A stretch of 64,000 nt of DNA from Eonycteris spelaea (lineage: Eukaryota; Chordata; Mammalia; Chiroptera; Pteropodidae), in contig PUFA01000225.1 in the NCBI GenBank assembly GCA_003508835.1, positions 1,922,001-1,986,000 on the forward strand, written 5' to 3'. Numbering within the stretch: the first letter of the stretch is position 1; every line of letters begins with the position of its first letter. Both the position numbers and the translations under genes were made by a program. Below are positions 1 through 10,554 of this stretch, one piece after another. The notes under the pieces were generated by a model. The model searched no databases. It had not been told where the DNA came from and worked only from the letters and a program-made list of their open reading frames with translations.

Positions 1-27
1 GTATTTGCAGCCACTCCCCAGTGCTAT

Positions 28-119
28 CATCACCACCTCAGCTCCACCTCAGATCATCAGGCATTAGATTCTCATAGCAGCACCCATCCCTGGTGCCAAA
101 AAGGTTGAGGACTACTGTC
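28..119. mobile_element. hAT-type DNA transposon fossil, internally deleted
   Basis: The words 'gcattagattctcata' and 'ccctggtgccaaaaaggttg' belong to the two halves of a common mammalian hAT-Charlie-type element. The segment between them is missing, so this is a shortened copy. Non-coding. I do not assign the exact subfamily. Confidence 0.6.
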
Positions 120-2058
120 TTAGAGTATCCCTTTCTCTTTTAGCTTCTCATTGTGAACACTGCACCCTCCAAAGGCTAGCAGATCTCTCTCAGGTATCAC
201 CACACAGTGTGGGGCAGGTAGGGTGTTGGTAGTGGTGGTGGTGGTACCTGTCTCTCAGTGTGCCCTGCAGAGAGTGGGCTGATCACTCTGGATTTAGAAT
301 GTGTGATTCTTAGCATCTTCTATTCTATTCTTTGGCCTTAACCATTATTCCAGGGCAACAGATGATGACCCATTAGACATCTTGATAAAAATATATTTCT
401 CAAGGCCATAGAGGAAAGAAATGTCTCTGGATCCTCTCAGAGCAAGTGAATGGGTCTCATACATTCATATCCACATTTCTGTCCCCAATTCTATGCATTC
501 CTTTTCTATGTCCAAGAAATTTCTGGTTTCTCAATTGCATTTAGTGAGAACCAATGTGAAATTCATGGTTCGGTCAACGAAACAATGAATTAGAACTTAG
601 AATTAGTGCCTTAGGCTAGACATTCAACCTAGAATCTTCAAATTCAAACAATCTAAAACTGTATTCTTCTCTTTCTTGGTCTTATTCTCTCATAATTCAT
701 TCTCACATGGATTTCCCAGATTTTTGGTGATTCAAATGATAATATTATGCAATTCTTTTGATGTGTTCATTTTCTCCTCCTGAATTTTACTGTGTAGGTA
801 ACCATCACAACCACCACCAGTCATGCTGAGATCTGCCTTGGCTCTTTTTTTTTTGGTGTAGATATAACAAGGATAGTGACTCCTCCCCTTGCAGGTAACG
901 CCATAAGATGGGTCCATATAGGGCTTCCACACTAGGGAAAAACAGGAACATCAGATGGAGGGGGAGGAGCTATTGTTTCTGGCAAGAAAGGCTCAGTGGG
1001 GATAAGAGGTTAAGGGTGCTCTGAGTCCACCAAATCTTCCCATATATCCTCATTCCAGCTGTTGTGGTCCCATTTTTTGCTGGCTAATTCCCTGCCTTTT
1101 ATATTAGAAACGTAGGAAAGCTATGATTTTTAACTTAATTCGCAGTTGGACCACCTATAGGATCAAGCTGGGTGGTTTTTGACAATCTCAGTCCTGTAAC
1201 TGTGAGCTATAAGAGACCCTTTTAGTAAGGTCATAGAAAGTTCCTGGGTTTCCGAAATTTATGAGTTTGAGTTCTCCATTCTCTCCTTAAGTATCCAGTG
1301 CTGGCAGAAGCAACCCTACAGCCACACTCCTTCCATTGCCCCTCCTGCCTCCTGTCCTTTAATTCTTCCTCTCTTCACATTGTTGTCTGTCTTCGTTTGG
1401 GCTCTTCTATAAGCAAGATGGAGACTCAGACTTGGGTACCAGTAGTTTATCTGGGTTTCCACCCGGAAACAGATGAGGGAGCAGGGAGAGTGAGACAGGA
1501 AAGGGAGAAAAGTCAATGAAGGACACATGATTGAGTTGCTAAATATGGTGGGCTCACTCCTACTGGGGGTCTTCAGAAGTAACACATTGAAGAAGGCACC
1601 TCGAATTGTCCTCAGAAAGAAAAGAATGGAGACCACTTATCCACCGGCTCCATCCCCTTTGGGTTGAGGTTTCCCCTCAAGAGTGTTAATTGCCCCTACA
1701 CTTGGGCGCTGGCTGCACTGATCATGAGCTGCCTGTTCTGTGGCTTTGGAGAAAGCCTCGAAGCAGAGACACTGGCACACACTTGCGTATGAGCGTCCCA
1801 CAGCTGCTCTGAAATCAGGAGGACAGGGACGTGCCGTGGGCACAAAGAGTACCTACTACGGAGGTTCCAGATCTTTGTCAGCAGTGGGCACTTCACCCCA
1901 GGGACCACTGGTGATTCTGAAGGAGCTCTTTTGTCACTTGAGCCACAGGCTGCTGGAGTCCCTGGTTATGAATTTTCACTGTCTTCAGCTCCAACCAGGC
2001 AGATTACAAATCCCTCATTTCTCTGACAGTTTGTTTTTTTGCCACCACTTAAGATAGC
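120..2058. other. Unique non-coding stretch
   Basis: No recognised repeat or gene. Open frames are short, overlap on both strands and show no protein family. Base composition is ordinary AT-leaning intergenic DNA, with a short T-run at about 847-855. Confidence 0.5.
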
Positions 2059-2640
2059 AGTTTTTATATCTGCCAGGATTCCTGATTGTAAACATCAGGA
2101 CTGACTTAGACTGATATAATCTGAAAAGGGAATTTATTGAAAAATACTAGATAACTCATAAAATTGCTGAGAAGACAGGAGAACCATGCTTAGATAACAG
2201 GCAGGAAAGAAGGCAGCCAGATCTTAGCCAAGCCAACCCTGCACCCAGAATTTACTATGGTCTCCCAGGTTCTGTCCAGGGGAAGCGCTACTGAGACTGG
2301 GTGAACACATCCAGGGAGAGCTGAACAACCCAACTATTGAGTAAGAGAACAGACAGTTCTATAGGTCTGGAGTCCTCAGGGAAGGAAGCATGTCACCTGG
2401 ATAAGTGGGGAAAGGAAGCTATGAGAAACCTCTCAGGTCATGGTCACCAGAAGACACCCTGTATCCACCACAGCTGGGTTTTGGGGAGGCTCCTCTCTCT
2501 TCTCATACCTCAGGACACAGGCCCTTATTTCCAATTCTCTGTTCTAGAGAAGGTTATTAGAATTAATAAGCTCAGTCATTCAGACTGTAAATCTACTTTG
2601 CTACAGGTAAAGAAACTCTTTAAAATGTATATGCATTAAA
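2059..2640. repeat. Possible unclassified old interspersed repeat
   Basis: The text around 2130-2200 (gggaatttattgaaaaatac, then aactcataaaattgctgaga) has the feel of an ancient LTR or LINE-derived repeat that I remember only vaguely. I cannot name a family or set firm ends. No coding capacity is apparent. Confidence 0.25.
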
Positions 2641-3650
2641 TCCAGTGGAGTAATTTATAGGTACCCAGCCTGATCACCTGATCTGGCTTGCCAACGACTA
2701 AGTCTGCTTTTTGCAAGTTTAATTCTTAATGGCTCCTTGCTCCCTGAAGGCCTCCCTTCTCCACACTCTAATGGGGCTGCAAGAGACTCTAACTCCTAGA
2801 CTCTAGCACTTGAGTTCTGTCTGCATGCTCAATCCTGCCTCAAATTCAGAGATACATGCTGGCCTCAGTCAAGGGAATTTAAGGAGCCCGGCTCAGTTCA
2901 GGATCTTAGGCATAAGTCACTCAGTCCTGCTCTGACCACATGATCCAGTTCTTGGGCCTCATCTGTAACCAGGCTCTCACCAAACAATCCTACCTAGGTG
3001 GGACAATCCGCCAAGGAAATTTGGCAAAAACCCAAATCCCCCAAAACCAAGCCCCAGCCTTACTCCCATCCATCCTCCTAGGATTCTTAATTCTATCATT
3101 TTGTCCAGAAACTTTGCCCAGAGCCCAGCCTGACCACTTACTCATTTGACTGGCCCATGGTTCCTGCTCGTAGCACGACCCTTGCCTCTTATCACGGTCC
3201 AATAATGCTGGGGTCCTCTTTTTTCCCTTTGATAAGCTTCACTAAGACCACACCCACACCTATGCCCATCCGCACACACTCAGAGTGCACTGCCTGGCTG
3301 GATTCCCCCACTGCTTCTGGCAGGAACTGCTCACCCCCCAACCCGCTCCCCGTCCCATCCCCACCAATGAGTAGAAGGTTTTTCTCTATTCTGACTGCTT
3401 CTGGTCTGCTCCCTTCCACTGTTTCCTGAATTCTAGATTCCCACTTATAACACAGCTTGTTTCTTTCCTTGAGCCTGCCTGCTTATATTTCGTGCCAGCC
3501 CTGGATAATGGTTCTTTTGTGCTGGTCCCCAGGAATGAACAATCCATTAATTTCAGGTAACAGCTGCTCTCTCTGCAAGAGAATGGCTTCAATCAAGTTG
3601 TTTATTCCTATGAGAAAACAACCTTTCTCTTAGCTGTATGTGATTACATT
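2641..3650. other. Unique non-coding stretch
   Basis: No repeat family or gene recognised. C-rich around 3240-3420, with several overlapping short open frames on both strands that look like composition effects. Confidence 0.45.
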
Positions 3651-3835
3651 TCATTCACTTAATTCCTATTTATTGAGCACTACTGTATATTAGGCACTAA
3701 GTTAAGCGCTCAGAGTACAGAGACAATCAAGGCATGGTTCTTACCCTCAAAGGGCTCACAGTCTAGAGGAATAAAATGTCATACAACACAAAAAGCACAA
3801 AGCAACACAGTAAATGCTATTTTATTTGAAGCATG
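3651..3835 (-). repeat. LINE-2 3' end fragment (antisense)
   Basis: The order 'tatttattgagcacta', 'taggcactaa', then 'ccctcaaagggctcacagtctag' matches the reverse complement of the L2 3' UTR. This is an old, diverged fragment. Confidence 0.75.
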
Positions 3836-4373
3836 AGCAGAATATGATTTTTTAAAATTATTTTTTATTATTTAAGGGATATTTGACTAAGATCATGCAC
3901 ACAGAAAAAGATTGGAACGAGGTCCTAGGAAGGCTTGAAAACACCGAGGTCCCGACCTCCTAGATAACACCTAAGGGACAGGGGTGGAGGAGCAGCAGTG
4001 GCTGAGTGAAGCCAGGGTGGGAAGGAAACTGAGAAGCCTCACAAGCGAATGGATGTGAGAATATTAGCTAAGTAGAAATAATCGAGTCCAAGGTATGCCA
4101 ATTATCATTGTTTAGAAAATGAGCTCTGACAGAGAATCATTTTCTACTTCAGAAACTAAACCCAAGGGAAGAGTCAGTCCAAGGAGTTAAAGAAAAATAA
4201 GTCAGTTAATTCCCCAATATCTCTAAAGGGAGCACAGGATGATGTAAATTGCTGGACCAGGCCAAGACGATGTGCACCATCTCATGTGATACAGACTAAC
4301 AATATTACCAAGGAATAATAGGTAAACACTGGCTTCACTAAAAACAAAAATTTAAAAACCCATCCACTTACTC
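3836..4373. other. Unique non-coding stretch
   Basis: AT-rich DNA between an L2 and an antisense L1. No gene signal. The first part could be further L2 that has decayed beyond recognition. Confidence 0.4.
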
Positions 4374-4976
4374 TTTTTTTATAATTATAAAAAATTTTTA
4401 AGAGGTGAAATTCACATAACATAAAATTAAGTGTTTGAAAATCAGCAATTCAATGGCATTGAATGTTCATAATGTTGTACAACCACCACCTCTATCAGCT
4501 TCCAAAATAATTCCATCATCTCCAAAGGAGACCCTGTCCTTGTAAGCAGTCACTCTATGCTCCCGCCTACACACTCCTGAGTCCCTGGCAACCACTAGTC
4601 TGCTTTCTGCCTCTATGGTTGTCCCTATCTGGGCATTTTATATAAATGAAATCATATGTGACCATTCGTGTCTGTTTTTTTTTCCACTTAGCATAATGTT
4701 TTCAAAATTCATCCACATTGTAACACGTATCAGTACTTCATTCCTTTTTATAGTTGACTAATACCCTGTTATATGTATATACCATAATTTGTTTATCCAT
4801 TCATTCCATTGATGGACATTTGGGTGGTTCCCACTTTTTGGCAATTGCAAACAGCACTACTATGATTATATAGGTATAAGTATTTGTTTGCGTACTATTT
4901 TAAATTCTTTGGGGTACATACCTAAGAGTAGAATTGCAGGGTCATATGGTAATTCTGTTTTACTTTTTGAAAAATG
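4374..4976 (-). mobile_element. LINE-1 3' portion, antisense
   Basis: Reads as the reverse complement of an old mammalian L1 tail: 'cactctatgctcccgcc', 'ctggcaaccactagtctgc', 'cacttagcataatgttttc', 'gatggacatttgggtgg' and 'gaattgcagggtcatatggt' occur in the expected order. Both L1 reading frames are broken. It is truncated at its 5' end, so it is not active. Confidence 0.85.
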
Positions 4977-5079
4977 AGCTTTTTCTTCTTAATCAGAAAA
5001 TAGCTCTATACCAGCCAAAAATGATAGAGAAAAATGACAATAAGACTTACAAAATCCCATACATGGAGGGATTTCAGCA

Positions 5080-5480
5080 TATACTGCTGGCTAATCACCA
5101 AACTCCATTATTTGTCTTCCCAGACACACATCTACCATGTTTCCCAGGTTCTCTTGCAACTGGGTGAGGCCATGTGTCTATTCCTGCCAAGAGAATATAA
5201 GCAGAAATAAGGCGTGGCAATCCGGGTCTGGCCCATGAGGACCACCCACAAGCAATCCTCCATTCTCTTTCCTCTTCTGCCAGCTCGATGAAGACAAGCA
5301 CATGCTGACCTTAGAAGCCACATATCAAAGATGGAGGAACCACCAGACGAGAGGAACTCAGGTTCCTGAATTACCACTTGGAGGAGAGTCGCTGCCAATC
5401 AGAAACATTTATTCTAGACTTCAAATGAATGAGAAATAAACTTTTATTGTGTTAAACCATGAAAGTTTATGAGTATTCCA
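5080..5480 (+). mobile_element. MLT1-like (ERVL-MaLR) LTR, diverged
   Basis: The pattern 'ggttctcttgcaactgggtgaggccatgtg' (5149-5178) and the 3' block 'gagaaataaacttttattgtgttaaacca' (5430-5458) follow the MLT1-type solo LTR order, including an AATAAA signal. No internal retroviral sequence is attached, so it is best read as a solo LTR. The exact subtype is uncertain. Confidence 0.55.
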
Positions 5481-5706
5481 TTACAGCTGCTAGCAGTACC
5501 TTATCCTCACCCCAAGAGGCAAAAAGGAAGATGACAACTTGTTCAGACAGACCTGATCTCAGGGCTAGTGTGATGAACCAGAGATTGGAAGACTCCAGAA
5601 GGCCAGGGCAGCTTGAGACTAGAGTGGATTTGGTCCATGGTTCTTCTGGGTCACACCCAGAGAAATATCTAGGAAGTGGCCTCTGGAAAGCTTAAGTGGG
5701 ACAGCA

Positions 5707-5880
5707 TCTTTATATTTTCTGCCATGTCAAGCATCTGAGTCTAACTAGGTGACTCTTGGAATTACGGACAAGAAGGTACCTTTATCTCCTTTCATTTGGC
5801 TCTGTCTTCTGAGCTCAGTTCCTCCCCTCAGCTCCCCAGGGATTCAGATCTCCCTCCTAAGGTGTCACCACCATGAAAGG
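5707..5880 (+). repeat. Inverted duplication 1, left arm
   Basis: This 174-bp segment recurs in reverse complement at 7028-7201. Aligned by hand without gaps, I count 13 mismatches (about 92.5% identity), including a perfect 68-bp run at 5792-5859. Similarity fades sharply outside the arms. It has no poly-A tail, no pol III box pattern and no family I recognise, so a local inverted duplication fits better than two SINE copies. Confidence 0.9.
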
Positions 5881-7027
5881 GTTGCATAGTCTCCTCCAAC
5901 CATCCAAATGGGGACTGAGTGAGACCATTGTCATTTGCCTGCAGCCTGTCTCTCCCACCTTCTCTCCCAGCACACTCCAAAGCCTGCAGCCAAACTGTGT
6001 TACTGTCTCACCAACACTCCAGGCTTCCTCCTGACTGCAGCCTTTGCTATACTGTTCTTACCTGGAGGGCCTCAGATGCCCCTGCTTAACTCTACAATCT
6101 GCTGCTTGGAAGAGAGAATAAGGTGGGCTTTAAACACACCCTAGATTGTGTGATGGCTCTAATAACAAGCCAGCAGGACATCTTGGTGGTCTGAGGTTTG
6201 ATGTGGGAAGTGGGGGGTGTGTGTGGGATGGGGGGTGGGAATCATCTTTGAGAAAACAAAAATCAGAAAATTTTTGGTGTACACTGGAGAGTGGGAGAAA
6301 CTGGCTAGTAAACTGGTTGAGTAAATAAGGGGGATGGGATGGTCCAGGGAAAAGACTGTCGATAACAAATTTAAGAGGGATACAGTCTTTACAAAGGTGC
6401 TAGAGAAGGATCCTGCTAGGAAGAAGGCAGGAACGATTTCAGGGTTGCTTATAAATCTTCTCCATATCTCTAAATCTACTTTCGCCTGGTTTTTCTATCT
6501 TTTATTCAGTCGTTCTCAACCTGGGGAATAGGGTACTTTTCTGCCTAGGAGTGTTTGGGAATGTCTGGGAGAGTTTTAGTTGTCAGAATGAATGGGCCCA
6601 TGGATGCTAAGAATCATGAAGTTCATGTGCAAGAATGAATTATCTGCCCCCAAAAACCAAGATACCCAGGCTGAGGAATGCTAATCCCTGCACTACCTCA
6701 CCTGGTCTCTGGGGGCTACCCTTCATTTGCCCTGACTCCTATTCCCTATCAGACTGACAATCTGATTTGGAATTTTAAAATAAAACTTTCTTGAGAAACT
6801 AAGAGAAGACAGATGGGAAATTATCAAAGAAAGCAACAAAGCATAAAACCAGATGAGCACCAAAAGATTTCTGAGTCTAATGAAGAGCAAGTCTATCCAG
6901 TCTAGTCGCAAAAGCACTTTTTTTTAACTCACAGTTTTCTTGATTGAAACAATTTACTAGGTGCAGAGATATCATTTCTCTCCTTACTCTAAGGACACCA
7001 CAGTCAGTTGCCGTTCAGTCATATGAA
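5881..7027. other. Spacer between the arms of inverted duplication 1
   Basis: This 1147-bp segment holds a hAT-like fossil (about 6505-6700) and otherwise unique DNA. A G-rich patch lies at 6207-6240. The first part, 5935-6100, is weakly reminiscent of L2, but I would not call it. No coding gene. Confidence 0.6.
6505..6702. mobile_element. Non-autonomous hAT-type DNA transposon fossil
   Basis: Begins with 'cagtcgttctcaacctgggg' and ends with 'ggctgaggaatgctaatccctg', an approximate terminal inverted repeat. The interior 'gggaatgtctgggagagtttt' is typical of short mammalian hAT derivatives with 'ttctcaacc' ends. The family is not assigned. Confidence 0.5.
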
Positions 7028-7201
7028 CCTTTCATGATGGTGACACCATAGGAGGGAGATCTGAATCCCTGGGGAGCTGAGGGGAGGAACTGAGCTCAGA
7101 AGACAGAGCCAAATGACGGGAGATGAAGGTACCTTCTTGTCTGTAATTCCGAGAGTCACCTGGTCAGACTCAGATGCTTGACATGGCAGTGAATATGAGG
7201 A
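7028..7201 (-). repeat. Inverted duplication 1, right arm
   Basis: Reverse-complement partner of 5707-5880. Most of the 13 differences are transitions, as expected for ordinary decay after a single duplication. A transcript spanning both arms could fold into a long hairpin. Confidence 0.9.
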
Positions 7202-8611
7202 AATACTCTTTGGGAAAGAGGGGCCCTTGAGAACTGGAAAAGAAAGAGTGAGGCACAATAATTGAACTCAAGGTGGTTGAGTCATTGGTCAGGGCGACCA
7301 CAAACACACACAAAATTTTTCATCTAAAAAGGTTCTCTCTCAGTACAGACCAATAAATCATACCAACTGCATTTACTGGTGAATTCAATCAGGTAATTGG
7401 TTCGACTATCTCCCAATTACCATTTTCTCTTAATTATAATGTACATCTTTTCCCTTCCCCTACACATATTTTAACATTTCTGAAATAGGGCTATGTCTTT
7501 AGATGTATATGTTTATTGTAAAGCTTTTTTCTGAAGCAGTTATTAAATCAATGGTGCATCTTATAATCAATGGCATATTAGAATCGAGGAAATAGGGTAA
7601 TTACCAGAATTGATTTCCCATTTTGATGTAGTACAGACATGATTATTCATCAGGCATCTGGAAACACCTGTGCTTACTGGTGCATGCAAAACTGTGGAAA
7701 GCTTCAGTAGGCCTACACACAGACATATGCAGAGACATGCACTTGCTCACCACCCACCCCCACTTTTGAGGTTCTGGCTGGCTGTCAGTTCAGATGCCAT
7801 CAGACCCTCAGGGAGCCCAGAGAAACGCACAATGTGCTAAATCCCACCCTCCTTCAGAAATGTCATGAAGAAATTGCTTTTGGCCCACTCTGCTGCTGAC
7901 TGTGCTGCTGATTGGTCTTGGTGAGAGGCAAGGACTCTGTTCCTGGCAGGAGACAAGGCCTGGCCAATGAGATTCTGGCAGGCAGAGTTGATGGTTGTTG
8001 CCAACACAAAAGCATCCTGAGAGCTGAGGTGCTCCCCATTTGGCACACATCTCTGGTCCCCTTGGAGTCTCAGCCACTCCACAAGAGACCTCACTGCTTA
8101 ACCGTCTGCTTTTACTTCCCAAGCTGTCTTGGTTATCTTCCCCATCCCTCTTCCCAGGAGAAAGAAAGGGTGTAGGTGGCAAGGTAATCAAGGCTTGTCA
8201 TGAGAAGCAGAGGATGATGAATCACCATTAAATCCCATTGGCTAGGCCAAGGCAGTGGAGAACGTGAGCAAGTGGTATGATGAGGCAGCAGGATCTCTGC
8301 TGGAGAGTCCAAGAATGTTCCATCAGGCAGAGGCAAGATCTGTGATGAACTACATGCTGAAAGAGATGGAAAGTAACCCAGGTCACCAAATCTCTTAAGT
8401 CTCTAAGACCCAGATGGGCTTCCGAGTAGATGCCTTGCCCCAGAGCCTGGCCTCAGAAAATAAGTGGCACCCGACAGATGAGGGCTCCCTCTTCTCAATC
8501 TGAGACCTCTGGGACTCTCCAGAACCTAGGCTCAGGCTATGTTGAAAAAAAGAAAAATCCCTCTTGGCACGATTCCACAATGGCTTCTCTGCCCAGGACA
8601 CCACTCCAACC
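7202..8611. other. Mostly unique non-coding stretch
   Basis: No gene recognised. AT-rich to about 7620, then mixed composition. Overlapping open frames of up to 127 codons at 7808-8191 on the minus strand are unrelated to each other and show no domain. The region 7870-8040 has a faint MLT1-like flavour in antisense. Confidence 0.45.
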
Positions 8612-8875
8612 TAAATTTTGTGACCATGGAAAAACAGTATAAAGGTTCCTCAAAACATTAAAAATGGAACTACTGTGCAACCTAGCAATTCCACCTCTGG
8701 ACATTTATCTGAAGAAATACAAAACACGAATTCAATAAGACATATGCACCCCTATGTGCATTGCAGCATTATTTACTATTGCCAAGATATGGAAGTAACC
8801 TAGGTGTCCATTGGTAGAGAATTAGATAAGGAAGATATGGTACATATATACAATGGAATATTACTCAGCCACCAA

Positions 8876-8911
<36 letters not shown>

Positions 8912-9441
8912 AAAGAAAGAAAGAAAGAAAGAAGAAAGAAAGAAAGAAAGAAAGAAATCTTGCCATTTGAAACAACATGGATGGACCTAGAGGGTATTAT
9001 GCTGAGTGAACTAAGTCAGACAGAGAAAGACAAATGCCATGTTTTCACTTATATGTGTAATCTAAAAAAAAAAAAAAAACAAAATAAATGAACAAACAAA
9101 AGAGAAACAGACTCATAGATACAGAGAACAAAATGATGATTGCCAGATGGGAGAGAGTTGGAGGATGAGCAAAACAGGTGAAAAGGATTAAGAAGTACAA
9201 AATGCCAGCTATAAAAATAGTTATGGGGATGTGAAGTATAGCACAGGGAATATAGTCAATACTATTATAATAATTATGTATGGCGCCAGGTGGGTACTAG
9301 ACTTATTGGGGTGATAACATCATAACGTATATAAGTGTCTAATCACTATGTTGTACACCTGAAACTAATATAATATTGTATGTCAACTATAATTAAAAAG
9401 AAGTTTAATAAATAAAGAAATAAATTTTGTACCCGTGGAAA
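8612..9441 (+). mobile_element. 5'-truncated LINE-1 with target-site duplication
   Basis: The body (about 8634-9420) reads as the last part of L1 ORF2 plus 3' UTR: 'gcagcattatttactattgcc', 'caatggaatattactcagcc', 'gaaacaacatggatggacct', 'ttgtacacctgaaactaata'. It ends in A-rich sequence. Flanks match: taaattttgtgaccatggaa at 8612-8631 against taaattttgtacccgtggaa at 9421-9440, a diverged target-site duplication. The 3' UTR type suggests a laurasiatherian or generally eutherian L1. ORF2 is only a remnant and is interrupted by a microsatellite, so the element is dead. Confidence 0.88.
8874..8957 (+). repeat. (GAAA)n microsatellite inside the LINE-1
   Basis: About 84 bp of AAAG/GAAA units with two phase slips. 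It sits exactly where the L1 consensus has a short A-rich 'aaaaagaatgaaat' word, so it most likely expanded from that seed. It gives a misleading 95-codon open frame rich in Lys, Glu and Arg. Confidence 0.95.
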
Positions 9442-10554
9442 TTGCTGGCACAAAGCACTTTGCCTCCTTCTAGCTCCCCTTTGAAAGGTGGTTTTGTGCT
9501 ATGGGTGGGGTGGGTGGGATGGTGTAAGAAATAAGCTTTGACCATGACCAGACCTGCTTGTTTGGCTCCTTCTCCCTAGACCAGAGGAAAGGGAAACTGA
9601 CAAGTGGACCAAGGGCTACAGCTGCTGGCAGAAAAGCAGTGGCAGACCCACTGAAGGATCATCCCCACCCCCACCGCATAGTGTCTACAGAGAAACCCCA
9701 AGGAGATTGATCAGCCAGCATCTCTGATTTGTAATTTCATTTAATGCTATTAAGAGGGCATTTTGGGCTTTTTGCTGGAGAGGGCTGGCAAAGTTCCAAA
9801 ATCCTTGGTTAATGAATGTCAAGTATTAATTCCATTAGTCTCTCACTGTCTGCCCTTCCTCCCCCTTTCCCCCTAGACATCCTTCCCCTGGAGGAATCTC
9901 CCTGACACCCGAGGCTCATGGCATGTTTCAGTAAGCCAGGACTGGGTTGGCCTTGCTCACCAGGCTAGCTTTACCAAGAATTGAAAGAGCAGCATGGACA
10001 GTCACTCATGCAGAGTGACTGGGGCAATTCCCTCGGGAGAATCATAGTCTCAGTTTGAGGAGCTCCAAGAGGTCATGGAATTTTTCCCATCTTTGTCTCT
10101 GTAGCGATGGTTAATTTTAAAAGGCACACACACATACACACATAATCACCTCAATATTTGCGTTTCTAACAAACATGGTTAACATTCTTATGCAGGTGTT
10201 TCATGAACCATACCTTAGGGACCTTATTTGATAGCATCTCTAATGGATGGTTTCTGCTCTCTGATTGGATAGCTCTGCTCTCTGAAACCATGAGAAGAAA
10301 GTCTAATCCTTTTTTCATATGACTATTCTTGTATTTGGAACTAGGCCCCATGGGCTTATGTGGCACAGATGAGTACCAGTTATAGAGTCACACAAATGTA
10401 GGATTGTATATTCCAGTTCTGGGTTTTTGCCTGCTGAACCCCTGGCAATTTGTCTGTATTCTTCTCCGAATTTTGTGATTTGGAACACACATAAATAAAT
10501 CTATTTGCTCATTTATGAAATGGAAACAATAATTATTGGGGACTTCTGCTTCTG
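9442..10554. other. Unique non-coding stretch
   Basis: No gene or clear repeat. G-rich patch at 9504-9525, and a short CA-rich patch (acacacacatacacacat) around 10124-10142. The 9740-9930 segment looks single copy and could be tested for conservation. Confidence 0.45.

Noticed and set aside
8804..9091. 95-codon open frame with Lys/Glu/Arg runs
   Set aside because: It is a broken L1 ORF2 end plus the (GAAA)n microsatellite.
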